Origin: Candidatus Dormiibacterota bacterium
GTDB lineage: Bacteria > Acidobacteriota > Polarisedimenticolia > Gp22-AA2
Direction: 5' to 3'
Assembly: GCA_035635555.1 (NCBI GenBank)
Contig: DASQAT010000046.1
Span: forward strand, 1-64,000
DNA: 64,000 nucleotides
In this document: in pieces, positions 30,811 to 39,032 of the stretch
Numbering within the stretch: the first letter of the stretch is position 1
Layout of the letters: each line of letters starts with the position of its first letter
Made by a program: the position numbers and the translations under genes
Notes under the pieces: generated by a model
What the model was told of the DNA's origin: nothing
What the model saw: the letters and a program-made list of their open reading frames with translations, nothing else
The model's database searches: none

Positions 30811-31704
30811 ATGCCGCCTCCCGACCCGATCGTGCTGCGCGTCTGCGGCGCCGGCGACCGCGCCTCCGTCGAGCGCCTCGGACACCCGCCTGCTGTGGCG
30901 GCCATCCTCTGCCCGTCGCTGCCGCGCCGGATGGCGTGGCGTGTCTCCGGTACGCGCGCCGTCTCGGTCGCCGCCGTGGAGAGGCGCACCGGCACCGTGC
31001 TGGGCTGCGTGCAATTCCTGCGATCGCGCCGATCGCCTCACACCTGGATGTTCGGACACTGGCGCGTGGCCCCTGCCGTACGGAAGCGAGGCATCGGCCG
31101 GAGCCTCCTCCTCGAAGGGGCCCGGGGGCTGACCGGGGCGCGGCGACTCTATTCCTACGTCGAGTGGGACAACGAAGGTTCGAAGGAGGCGCACGCCCGG
31201 CTCGGCTTCGAGTCCGGAAGCACGCTGCGCGGCAGCGCGACCCTGGGAGCCCTCTCCACGATCGGGGCTGCCACCCCCGCCCTCAGGCTGGACGCGGTAC
31301 GGACGCGCGACTGGGACGTCCTGTTCGCGATCTACGCCCGGGCGATGGGAAGTCTGTGGCTGAGGCTCCATCCCGGGCTCGGCCCGCGCAACTTCCTGGA
31401 TGGGGCCCCCGGCGGGCTGCGCGCGATCGCGGTCGCCGTGGCGCGCGGGGGTCCGGCGGGGAAGGGAGCCGCCGCGGGGCTCGTGATCTGGGCGGGGACG
31501 GGCCCGGTGCTCTTCGCCGATCCCGCCGCCTGCGACGCCGGGCTCCTGGCGCGCTCGGCCCTCCAGATCCTCGCGACGAGATCGCGCCGCGACGACGAGA
31601 TCCGACTCCGCGGACTGCCCCGATCCCTGGCGGATCGCCCGGGGCCGATCCGGTTCCAGGAGCTGATGGGAATGCCGGATGTCCGCACGCAGTGGCGAGG
31701 TTGA
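30811..31704 (+). CDS. GNAT-family N-acetyltransferase, two-domain
   Basis: A 297-residue protein. The first half is a GNAT domain, with the acetyl-CoA loop in GHWRVAPAVRKRGIGRSLLLEGARGL and the closing strand RLYSYVEWDNEGSKEAHARLGFESG. The second half (about 165-295) is a degenerate repeat-like extension (RLDAVRTRDWDVLFAIYARAMGSLWLRLHPGLGPRNFLD) with no recognisable second active site. ATG 30811 was chosen because GGCAGGAGAG precedes it; a GTG 60 bases upstream is in frame. The substrate is unknown. It is a single gene divergent from asnS, with a TATAAC box at 30739-30744 as a possible -10. Confidence 0.8.
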   Translation: MPPPDPIVLRVCGAGDRASVERLGHPPAVAAILCPSLPRRMAWRVSGTRAVSVAAVERRTGTVLGCVQFLRSRRSPHTWMFGHWRVAPAVRKRGIGRSLLLEGARGLTGARRLYSYVEWDNEGSKEAHARLGFESGSTLRGSATLGALSTIGAATPALRLDAVRTRDWDVLFAIYARAMGSLWLRLHPGLGPRNFLDGAPGGLRAIAVAVARGGPAGKGAAAGLVIWAGTGPVLFADPAACDAGLLARSALQILATRSRRDDEIRLRGLPRSLADRPGPIRFQELMGMPDVRTQWRG

Positions 31705-31724
31705 GACGCCCCCGGCGGCGAGGC

Positions 31725-33830
31725 TCAGTGCGGGGCGTGCGCTCCGGAGCCTTCCTTGGCGGCCTTGTGCGCGGCGATGATCTTCGTCTGCAGATGGGCG
31801 GGGACTTCTTCGTAGTGGGCCATCTTCATGTGGTACGAGCCGCGGCCGCCGGTGATCGACTTGAGGATCGACGCGTAGGAGAGCATTTCCGACATCGGCA
31901 CGTGCGCCTTGATGACCTCGTTGTGGCCGTTCGCCTCGACGCCGAGGACGCGGCCGCGCCGCGAGTTCAGGTCACCCATCAGATCCCCCATGAACTGCCC
32001 CGGAGAGGTCACCTCGACCTCCATGATCGGCTCCAGCAGCGTGGGGGAGGCTTCCTCCATCGCCTTCTTGAACCCCATCGAGCCGGCGATCTTGAAGGCC
32101 ATGTCCGACGAATCGACGTCGTGGTACGAGCCGTCGAAGAGCACGACGCGAAAGTCGACGACCGGATACCCGGCGAGGAACCCCAGCATGCGGGCGTCCT
32201 GGATGCCCTTCTCGACGGAGGGGATGAAGTTCTTGGGAATGGCGCCGCCGAAGACATCGTCCTGGAACTCGAAGCCGGCGCCGCGCGGCAGCGGCTCGAG
32301 GCGGATCCAGCAGTCGCCGTACTGGCCGTGTCCCCCGGTCTGCTTCTTGTGCTTCCCCTGGGCCTCCGCCTTCTTCTTGATGGTCTCGAAATAGGGCACC
32401 TTCGGGGCGTGCAGGATCGCCTCGACGCCGAATTTCTTCTTCATGCGGGCCAGGGTGACCTCGACGTGCTGGTCGCTGTTCCCGGCGATGAGAAGCTCGT
32501 GCGTCTGCAGGTCGCGGCGGAACTGGATGGTCGGGTCCTCCTCGACCAGTCGCGGCAGGACGGAGGAGATCTTCTCCTCGTCGGCGCGCGACTTCGGCTG
32601 GAGGGAGAACGCTATGGACGGCTCGGGAAAGGTCACCTTGGGATAGACGATCGGATGCGCCTTGTCGGCGAGCGTATCGCCGGTCGAGGTCTCCTTCAGC
32701 TTCGGCACGGCGGCGATGTCCCCCGCCCGCACCTCCGTCACGGCCTGCGACTCCTTCCCCTGCAGGGTCAGGATCGAGCCGAAGCGCTCCTGCACGTCCC
32801 GCGTGACGTTGTAAACGGTCGAGTCCGACTTGAGGACCCCCGAGTAGACGCGGAACAGCGAGACCTTGCCGGCGTAGGGGTCGGCGAACGTCTTGAAGAC
32901 GAACGCCGAGGAGGGCTCGTCGATCGTCCCCCGTCGCTCGGCCGGCGTGTGATCCTTCGGGTTCTCTCCCCGAAAGGGGCCGCGCTCCCCCGGATGGGGC
33001 AGGTAGGCGACGCAGGCGTCCAGGAGCGGGTGCGCTCCGATGTTCGCCAGCGCGGAGACGCACAGCACGGGGAAGATCTTCCTCTGCCTGACACCGCGGG
33101 CGAGGCCCGCGGCAAGGTCCTCCTGGGAGAGCGTGCCGCTCTCGAAGAACTTCTCCATGAGGGCGTCGTCCACCTCGGCGACCATCTCCATGAGCGTGTC
33201 GCGCGCGTCCTTGACCGCGGCCGCCATGTCGGCGGGAACGTCGGTGACCTTGTGCCGGCCGCTGTCGTCCTTCTCGTAGACGAAGGCCTTGTTCGAGACC
33301 AGGTCCACCACGCCCGAGAAGGACTTCTCGGATCCGATCGGGACCTGCACCGGCACCGCCTGGCGGCCGAAGGATCGGCCGATGGATTCCAGGGCGCGCG
33401 CGAAGGAGGCGTTCTCGCGATCGATCTTGTTGATCACGAACAGGCGCGGGAGCTCGAACTCCTCGGCGTACCCCCACGCCTCTTCGGTCTGCACCTCGAC
33501 GCCCGCCACCCCGTCCACGACGACGAGGGCGCCGTCCAGGACCCGCAGGGCGCCCTTGGCGTCCGCGATGAAGGCGCCGTAGCCGGGAGTGTCGATGATG
33601 TTCAGCTTGATCTTCTTCCACTCCAGGTAGCAGAGGGCGGACGAAATCGACACCTTGCGGGCGATCTCCTCCTCGTCGAAGTCGGTGACCGTGTTCCCCT
33701 GGTCGACCCGGCCGAGCCGGTTGACGGTGCCGGAGGAGAACAGGAGGGCGGATGTGAGGGAGGTCTTTCCGGAGGAGCCGTGACCGATGATGCCGACATT
33801 GCGGATTTCGGAAATCTCATACAGCTTCAT
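31725..33830 (-). CDS. Elongation factor G paralog (EF-G2-type translational GTPase)
   Basis: A 701-residue five-domain EF-G-like GTPase. The P-loop is GHGSSGKT (residues 16-23) instead of GH(V/I)D(A/H)GKT. Switch II reads DTPGYGAF (80-87), so tyrosine 84 stands where EF-G has its catalytic histidine; INKID gives guanine specificity. Domains II to V are present (FRVYSGVLKSDSTVYNV, GGHGQYGDCWIRLEPL, GRVLGVEANGHNEVIKAHVPMSEML). The pattern matches the EF-G2 group known from Thermus and mycobacteria, whose role is unclear and which supplements rather than replaces canonical FusA. It follows the cysteine-rich lipoprotein gene by 26 bases and shares its promoter. The last residues GSGAHAPH are His-rich. 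Confidence 0.9.
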   Translation of the reverse strand: MKLYEISEIRNVGIIGHGSSGKTSLTSALLFSSGTVNRLGRVDQGNTVTDFDEEEIARKVSISSALCYLEWKKIKLNIIDTPGYGAFIADAKGALRVLDGALVVVDGVAGVEVQTEEAWGYAEEFELPRLFVINKIDRENASFARALESIGRSFGRQAVPVQVPIGSEKSFSGVVDLVSNKAFVYEKDDSGRHKVTDVPADMAAAVKDARDTLMEMVAEVDDALMEKFFESGTLSQEDLAAGLARGVRQRKIFPVLCVSALANIGAHPLLDACVAYLPHPGERGPFRGENPKDHTPAERRGTIDEPSSAFVFKTFADPYAGKVSLFRVYSGVLKSDSTVYNVTRDVQERFGSILTLQGKESQAVTEVRAGDIAAVPKLKETSTGDTLADKAHPIVYPKVTFPEPSIAFSLQPKSRADEEKISSVLPRLVEEDPTIQFRRDLQTHELLIAGNSDQHVEVTLARMKKKFGVEAILHAPKVPYFETIKKKAEAQGKHKKQTGGHGQYGDCWIRLEPLPRGAGFEFQDDVFGGAIPKNFIPSVEKGIQDARMLGFLAGYPVVDFRVVLFDGSYHDVDSSDMAFKIAGSMGFKKAMEEASPTLLEPIMEVEVTSPGQFMGDLMGDLNSRRGRVLGVEANGHNEVIKAHVPMSEMLSYASILKSITGGRGSYHMKMAHYEEVPAHLQTKIIAAHKAAKEGSGAHAPH

Positions 33831-33856
33831 GCGAGGATTCCCTCAACCCGCGCACG

Positions 33857-34354
33857 TCACTTCCCGGCCTTCACCTCGTCGTAGACTTTCTGCACCAGCG
33901 TCTTCACGAGGGGGCAGCGTGGATCGTTGACGTAGCAGCGGGCCAGCGTGTCGTTCTTGCAGCCGCAGGAGCAGATCTCGCTGTTGACGCGCTGCAGAAA
34001 CTTTTCCTTCTGCCCGCGCTTCAGCCCCGCGACGTCGATGCCCGGGAGCTCGGTGAAATAGTTGGCAACCGCCACGATCGGCACGGTGTTCGTCGGGGCC
34101 GGCACGCCTCGCACCGCGCCCGCGGCGTTTTCCGGCTTGAGCTCGGGCGCGTCGGCGGCGGGGTCCGTGGCGGATGTCTCCGCGTTCCTGGCCTCCGTCG
34201 CGGGGGCCGCCGGGGAAGGGGCAGGCGTCGTCTGGGCTGCCGGGGCCGCGCCGGCAGACGGGCCCGTACCCCCCGAGCGGGAGCAGGACAGAACGGCCGA
34301 ACAGCAGGCCAGGAGCATGAGGATGAGTAACATGCGTCCGCGGGCGGTGTACAC
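33857..34354 (-). CDS. Lipoprotein with a cysteine-rich CSCGC motif
   Basis: A 165-residue exported lipoprotein. The GTG start at 34352-34354 has GAAGGAG 7-8 bases upstream and gives a short basic n-region, a hydrophobic core (MLLILMLLACC) and the lipobox AVLSC with Cys24 as the lipidated residue. A long Ala/Pro/Thr linker follows. The C-terminal 70 residues hold VNSEICSCGCKNDTLARCYVNDPRCPLVKTLVQ, whose five cysteines suggest metal binding or a redox role. It resembles PCYCGC-type motif proteins only loosely. It is transcribed ahead of the EF-G paralog from a good promoter. Its function, and any link to EF-G2, are unknown. Confidence 0.75.
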   Translation of the reverse strand: MYTARGRMLLILMLLACCSAVLSCSRSGGTGPSAGAAPAAQTTPAPSPAAPATEARNAETSATDPAADAPELKPENAAGAVRGVPAPTNTVPIVAVANYFTELPGIDVAGLKRGQKEKFLQRVNSEICSCGCKNDTLARCYVNDPRCPLVKTLVQKVYDEVKAGK

Positions 34355-34396
34355 TGTGCTTCTCCTTCTCGAACCGGAAACCTGAGAGAAGCCGGG

Positions 34397-34425
34397 AGTG
34401 TACCGCCGGCCCCGCATCAAGTCAA
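34397..34425 (-). promoter_or_regulatory. Promoter of the lipoprotein / EF-G paralog operon
   Basis: On the minus strand, TTGACT (34420-34425), a 17-base spacer and TACACT (34397-34402), about 43 bases before the chosen GTG. Confidence 0.65.
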
Positions 34426-34493
34426 GAAACCGGCTGTCGTCGAGGCCACGGGAGCAACCGCAGGGAGTGCCCGTGGAGCGCGGATTGCGGGGC

Positions 34494-34499
34494 TATAAT
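34494..34499 (+). promoter_or_regulatory. -10 box of the nucleotidyltransferase-like gene
   Basis: A perfect TATAAT 45 bases before the ATG at 34544. No consensus -35 is seen. A 7-bp inverted repeat (CCACGGG 34446-34452, CCCGTGG 34470-34476) has its right arm about where the -35 should be, so it could be an operator. Confidence 0.4.
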
Positions 34500-34543
34500 G
34501 ATCAGGCAGTGCTCCGGACACGCCGACGGAGCCTTCTGGAGAG

Positions 34544-35629
34544 ATGCCGATTTCGCCGACTCGCCCGGTCCTCCCCTCCCGGATCTTGAGCGACTCGATC
34601 GCCTCCCTCCTGCGGCTGGAGCCGCCCGCGAACGATGGGTCCCCGGATGCGCTCGATGCCTCGCTGAAGAGGTACGAGTGCGGGGGGTACCTCCACCGTC
34701 TCTGGCGCTCGACGCGCCGGCTCGAAACGCTGCCGTCCGTATGGGCGCAGGCCCTGACCCGGGCGCACCGCAAGACCGCCCTGGACAACCTCGAGGCGCT
34801 GGCCGAGTTCCGGGCGGTCGGACGGAATCTCGTCGACGAACGCGTGCCGTTCATCCTCTTGAAGGGGGGCGCCTACCTGATCGATCTCTACGACGATCCG
34901 GGGGAGAGGCTGCTCACGGACATCGATCTCCTGGTCCAACGGGAGGATATCAAGCGCCTCGCGCGACGTCTTTCGCGCGTCGGGTATGACATCGTCGTCA
35001 GCGACCGGGAGTTTCGGCGGTTCGAGGTGAAAGCGCGCGGGCGGCCGAGCTGTCACTTCGAGTTCCACTGGTTTCTGGGTCGTCCTCTCCGCTCCCGAAT
35101 CTCCCAGGAGGAAATCTGGACGCGCGCCACTCCCGCCCTTCTCGAGGGAGTCTCCTGCCTCCGCCTGTCACCCGAGGATGCGCTGCTCTACCACGTGGCT
35201 CATCAGGCCGATCATCTGTTCGGCCCCTCGCTCAAATGGACCATCGATCTGCGAGAGATGTTCATTCGCTGGCGCCTGGACCTGGAACGATTGCAGCTGC
35301 GGGCAGCCGAGTGGCGCCTGCGCGTCGCCCTCGGTCTCGCCCTGCGCCACCTCAACAAGCTCTTTCCCGGTGCGGCGCCATCCGGCCTGCGGAACGGAGG
35401 CGCTATCGGTTCCATCCGCAGTCGTCTTCTCGTTCCCTTCCTGACTTCCGATTCCACGCAGATGCTCACGCCGCCAGACGGATTCCTGTCGCGTGTTGCG
35501 ATGCAGGGGCTTCTGATCGACCGACCGATCGATGTCGTGCGTCAGTCCCTGCGGGTTCTGGTCCGGCCGATCGCGCAGGCTCTTGGAATGGGGACGAGCT
35601 TCGCTCCCCCTTGGGATTCGCTCGATTGA
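34544..35629 (+). CDS. Nucleotidyltransferase-fold protein (NTP_transf_5-like)
   Basis: A 361-residue protein of the uncharacterised nucleotidyltransferase family often found near polysaccharide and peptide-modification genes. The key region is VPFILLKGGAYLIDLYDDPGERLLTDIDLLVQREDIKRLARRL: the Gly-rich LKGG and the TDIDLLV acidic pair are the nucleotidyltransferase active-site elements. Later come HFEFHWFLGRPL and DALLYHVAHQADHLF, typical of the family's helical second half. Here it has no obvious glycan neighbours; nfo and the queuosine genes follow. Its substrate and product are unknown. Confidence 0.82.
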   Translation: MPISPTRPVLPSRILSDSIASLLRLEPPANDGSPDALDASLKRYECGGYLHRLWRSTRRLETLPSVWAQALTRAHRKTALDNLEALAEFRAVGRNLVDERVPFILLKGGAYLIDLYDDPGERLLTDIDLLVQREDIKRLARRLSRVGYDIVVSDREFRRFEVKARGRPSCHFEFHWFLGRPLRSRISQEEIWTRATPALLEGVSCLRLSPEDALLYHVAHQADHLFGPSLKWTIDLREMFIRWRLDLERLQLRAAEWRLRVALGLALRHLNKLFPGAAPSGLRNGGAIGSIRSRLLVPFLTSDSTQMLTPPDGFLSRVAMQGLLIDRPIDVVRQSLRVLVRPIAQALGMGTSFAPPWDSLD

Positions 35630-35662
35630 CCCTGTGAATTGGCGGATGGTACGCTAGCGTCC

Positions 35663-36607
35663 GTGGTGAAACTCCCTGTGAAGCCCATTGCATGGACCAT
35701 TGCGAGGCGACCTCTCGGCGCCCACATGTCGATCGCGGGGGGGCTGGATCTCGCCATCGAGCGGGGCTCGGCCATCGGCTGCACGGCCATCCAGATCTTC
35801 GACAAGAGCAACACTCAGTGGGCCGCCCGCCCCCTGGGAGACGCCGAGGTGGAGCGCTTCCGGACGGCGCGGACGAGAGCGGGCATCGACCCGGTCGTGG
35901 CGCACGACTCCTACCTGATCAATCTGTGCTCGCCCGACGACGCGCTGTACGCGCGTTCGATCGGCGCGGTCGTCGAAGAGCTGCAGCGCTGCAGGCGGCT
36001 GGGGGTGGACTGGCTCGTGGTGCACCCGGGCGGTCACATGGGACAGGGGGAGGAATTCGGGGTGCGCCGCATGGCCAGTGCCATCGACGAAATCCACGGG
36101 CGCCTGCCGGGCGAACGGACGGAAATCGCCATCGAGACCATGGCGGGGCAGGGGACGATCATCGGTCACCGGTTCGAGCAGATCGCGGCGATCCTGCGGG
36201 GCGTGAAGCGGCCGGAGCGTCTCGGCGTCTGCCTGGACACCTGCCATGTGTTCGCCGCGGGCTACGATCTGCGCACACCGAAGGCCTACGCGGAAACGAT
36301 GCAACGATTCGACGGAGAGATCGGCCTCGAGCGCCTGCGGGTCGTGCACGTCAACGATTCCAAGAAAGAGCTGGGGAGCCGGGTGGATCGCCACGAGCAC
36401 GTCGGCAAGGGATTCCTCGGGCTGGACGCGTTCCGCCTTCTCATGAACGACGCGCGATTCCTGAAGGTGCCCCTCCTTCTGGAGACGCCCAAGGACGAGG
36501 CCACGTGCAGGGAGGATGTGCAGAATCTGACCACGCTCATCGGTCTGGTCGAGGCCGGCGCCCGCCGATCGGAGCCGCGCGCCGCGGCGGCCGGGAGGAA
36601 CGCGTGA
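35663..36607 (+). CDS. nfo: Endonuclease IV (AP endonuclease)
   Basis: A 314-residue base-excision-repair enzyme that cuts 5' of abasic sites, with a TIM barrel and three zinc ions. Metal ligands lie in VVHPGGHMGQG, IAIETMAGQG, CLDTCHVFAAGYDL, VHVNDSKKELGSRVDRHEHVGKGFLG and LLLETPKDE. PLGAHMSIAGGLDLAIERGSAIGCTAIQIF is the family N-terminus. GTG 35663 was chosen among several in-frame starts (TTG 35639, GTG 35666, GTG 35678); none has a good ribosome-binding site, so the exact start is uncertain. Its stop overlaps the queE start (GTGA), linking DNA repair to the queuosine block. Confidence 0.95.
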   Translation: MVKLPVKPIAWTIARRPLGAHMSIAGGLDLAIERGSAIGCTAIQIFDKSNTQWAARPLGDAEVERFRTARTRAGIDPVVAHDSYLINLCSPDDALYARSIGAVVEELQRCRRLGVDWLVVHPGGHMGQGEEFGVRRMASAIDEIHGRLPGERTEIAIETMAGQGTIIGHRFEQIAAILRGVKRPERLGVCLDTCHVFAAGYDLRTPKAYAETMQRFDGEIGLERLRVVHVNDSKKELGSRVDRHEHVGKGFLGLDAFRLLMNDARFLKVPLLLETPKDEATCREDVQNLTTLIGLVEAGARRSEPRAAAAGRNA

Positions 36608-37281
36608 GCACGGCGGTCCTGGAGAGGGAGCGCGCGGCGACCGTCCTGAAGGTCAACGAGATCTTCCACTCCATCCAGGGGGAGTCCAGACACGCCGGCC
36701 GGCCGTGCGTGTTCGTCCGCCTGACCTTCTGCAACCTGCGCTGCGCGTGGTGCGACACGGCGTACGCCTTCGAGGGGGGGATCGATCTGCCGGTCGGCGC
36801 GATCCTGTCGCGCGTGGCTGCGTACGGAACCGGGTACGTCCTGATCACCGGCGGCGAGCCGCTGGTCCAGGAGGGCGTCCACGACCTGATCGGCGAGCTG
36901 TGCGACCGCGGCTACGAGGTCGCCGTGGAGACCGGCGGCAGCCTGGACGTCTCGTCCCTCGACCGGCGCGCCATGGTGGTGATGGATCTCAAGTGTCCGG
37001 GCAGCGGCATGAGCGACAGGAACCGCTTCGAGAATCTCGATCTCCTGAAGCCGACGGACGAGGTTAAGTTCGTCCTCACCGATCGCGCCGACTACGAGTG
37101 GGCCCGCGAGGTCATCGCCCGCCGGGGGCTCACCGGGCGGTTCGGCGTGCTCCTCTCGCCGGCGCACGGCGTCCTCCATCCGCAAACGCTCTCCGAGTGG
37201 ATCCTGTCGGACCGCCTGCCGGTCCGCCTGCAGCTGCAGATCCACAAATACATCTGGTCCCCCGATGCGCGGGGGGTCTGA
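36604..37281 (+). CDS. queE: 7-carboxy-7-deazaguanine synthase
   Basis: A 225-residue radical-SAM enzyme that rearranges 6-carboxytetrahydropterin to 7-carboxy-7-deazaguanine in the preQ0/queuosine pathway. It has VNEIFHSIQGESRHAGRPCVFVRL, the cluster motif CNLRCAWCDT (Cx3Cx2C), and ITGGEPLVQEGV for SAM binding. DLKCPGSGMSDRNRFENLDLLKPTDEVKFVL continues the barrel. GTG 36604 overlaps the nfo stop by 4 bases. queC follows after 15 bases. The upstream enzymes FolE/QueD are not in this window. Confidence 0.95.
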   Translation: MSTAVLERERAATVLKVNEIFHSIQGESRHAGRPCVFVRLTFCNLRCAWCDTAYAFEGGIDLPVGAILSRVAAYGTGYVLITGGEPLVQEGVHDLIGELCDRGYEVAVETGGSLDVSSLDRRAMVVMDLKCPGSGMSDRNRFENLDLLKPTDEVKFVLTDRADYEWAREVIARRGLTGRFGVLLSPAHGVLHPQTLSEWILSDRLPVRLQLQIHKYIWSPDARGV

Positions 37282-37296
37282 GACGCGCCCCCGCCC

Positions 37297-37983
37297 ATGC
37301 GGCCGTCACCCGGAGACACACCGATCGCGGTCGTCCTCGTCAGCGGAGGCATGGACTCGTGCGTCACCGCGGCCATCGCGCGCCGTTCGTGCGAGACGGC
37401 CTTCCTGCACATCAGCTACGGCCAGAGGACGGAGGAACGGGAGCGACGCGCCTTCTTCGATATCGCGCGGCACTACGGCGTGAAGCGCACGCTCGTGGCG
37501 CGGCTCGATCACCTGGGAGCGGTCGGCGGCTCGGCCCTGACCGACCCGTCGCGCGATGCCGTCCGGGCCCGCGGGCCGGTCTCGGCCATCCCGGATACCT
37601 ACGTGCCGTTCCGCAACACCCAGCTCCTGTCGATTGCGGTCTCCTGGGCGGAAGTCCTGGGCGCTCGTTCCGTCTATATCGGCGCGGTCCAGGAGGACAG
37701 CAGCGGCTATCCGGACTGCCGGGAGGAGTACTACGCGGCCTTCAACCGGCTCGTGGAGCTCGGCACCCGCCCCGAGACCCGCATCGAGGTGATCACACCT
37801 CTCATCCACCTGGGCAAGGACGAGATCGTCCGGGAGGGACTGCGTCTCGGGGCACCGCTGCACCTTACCTGGTCCTGCTACACGGGGCAGGAGGTCGCCT
37901 GCGGGCGGTGCGAGTCCTGTCTGCTCCGCCTGAAGGGGTTCGACGCGGCGGGGGCGCGCGACCCGATTCCCTACGCGACATGA
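37297..37983 (+). CDS. queC: 7-cyano-7-deazaguanine (preQ0) synthase
   Basis: A 228-residue ATP-dependent enzyme that turns 7-carboxy-7-deazaguanine and ammonia into preQ0. It has the PP-loop VVLVSGGMDSCVTAAIA, YVPFRNTQLLSIAVSWAE, IGAVQEDSSGYPDCREEYYAAFN, and the zinc-binding cluster SCYTGQEVACGRCESCLLR. The length is typical. The queA ATG overlaps its stop (ATGA, 37980-37983). Confidence 0.95.
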   Translation: MRPSPGDTPIAVVLVSGGMDSCVTAAIARRSCETAFLHISYGQRTEERERRAFFDIARHYGVKRTLVARLDHLGAVGGSALTDPSRDAVRARGPVSAIPDTYVPFRNTQLLSIAVSWAEVLGARSVYIGAVQEDSSGYPDCREEYYAAFNRLVELGTRPETRIEVITPLIHLGKDEIVREGLRLGAPLHLTWSCYTGQEVACGRCESCLLRLKGFDAAGARDPIPYAT

Positions 37984-39032
37984 GACTGGAAGAGTTCGAC
38001 TACCGCCTGCCGGAGGGGCGCGTGGCGCAGGAGCCGTGCGCGGCGCGCGACGGGTCGCGCCTGATGGTCCTCGAGCGCGCGGCCGATCGGATCGTGGAGA
38101 CCACGTTCAGGCGCATCGGCGATCACCTGAGCGCGGGGGATCTGCTGGTGCTCAACGATACGCGCGTCCTGCCGGCGCGCCTGAACACGCACAAGATCAC
38201 AGGAGGTCGGGTCGAGCTCCTGCTTCTGGGTCGCGAGACGGCGGACCCCTCCGGCGCCACATGGCGCTGCCTCGCCTCGACCGCACGCGGTCTCCGGCCC
38301 GGGAGCCGCCTGAAGGTGGCGCCGGGGTTCGAAGCGGAGTTCCTGGGTGAGGCGGAGGGCGGCCGGGTGCGGGTGCGTCTCGTGAGCGAGGACGGCGACG
38401 CGGACGGCGCCGTCCGCCGGCACGGTTCCGTGCCGCTGCCCCCCTACATCCTCCGGGACGACCCTGACCCGCGCGCGGTGATCGATCAGGAGCGCTACCA
38501 GACGGTGTACGCCCGCGAGGAGGGGGCAATCGCCGCCCCGACGGCCGGTCTGCACTTCACCGAAGAGCTCCTGGACCTGTTGCGAGGCGGGGGCATCGCC
38601 ACAGCGACCCTGACGCTCCACGTCGGGCCGGGAACGTTCCGGCCGGTCCGCACGAAGGAGATCGAGGACCACCGGCTGGAGGCGGAAGCATTCCGCGTGC
38701 CGGAGGAGACGTCGCTCGCGATCGCGTCCTGCCGGGCCCGAGGGGGGCGCGTGGTGGCGGTGGGAACGACGGTCGTCCGCGTCCTGGAAGACCGCGCGCG
38801 TGACGACGGCCGGGTCGAGCCCGGCGAGGGTCTGTGCGGGGCCTACATCACTCCCGGGCACCGCTTCCGCATCGTGGACGCGCTCCTGACGAATTTCCAT
38901 CTCCCCCGGACGTCCCTGCTGATTCTGGTGTCCGCCTTCGCCGGCCGCGAGCGGGTCCTGGCGGCGTACCGGAGGGCGGTCGAGACGGGATATCGCTTCT
39001 ACTCGTACGGCGACGCGATGCTGATCCAGTGA
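37980..39032 (+). CDS. queA: S-adenosylmethionine:tRNA ribosyltransferase-isomerase
   Basis: A 350-residue enzyme that transfers and isomerises the ribose of SAM onto preQ1-modified tRNA, giving epoxyqueuosine. Family signatures are FDYRLPEGRVAQEPCAARDGSRLMVL, LLVLNDTRVLPARL, YQTVYAREEGAIAAPTAGLHFT, TLHVGPGTFRPVR and TNFHLPRTSLLILVSAFAGRE. The length is normal. Both ends overlap neighbours: ATGA with queC and GTGA with tgt, so translation is probably coupled along the block. The epoxyqueuosine reductase (QueG or QueH) is not seen here. Confidence 0.96.
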   Translation: MRLEEFDYRLPEGRVAQEPCAARDGSRLMVLERAADRIVETTFRRIGDHLSAGDLLVLNDTRVLPARLNTHKITGGRVELLLLGRETADPSGATWRCLASTARGLRPGSRLKVAPGFEAEFLGEAEGGRVRVRLVSEDGDADGAVRRHGSVPLPPYILRDDPDPRAVIDQERYQTVYAREEGAIAAPTAGLHFTEELLDLLRGGGIATATLTLHVGPGTFRPVRTKEIEDHRLEAEAFRVPEETSLAIASCRARGGRVVAVGTTVVRVLEDRARDDGRVEPGEGLCGAYITPGHRFRIVDALLTNFHLPRTSLLILVSAFAGRERVLAAYRRAVETGYRFYSYGDAMLIQ

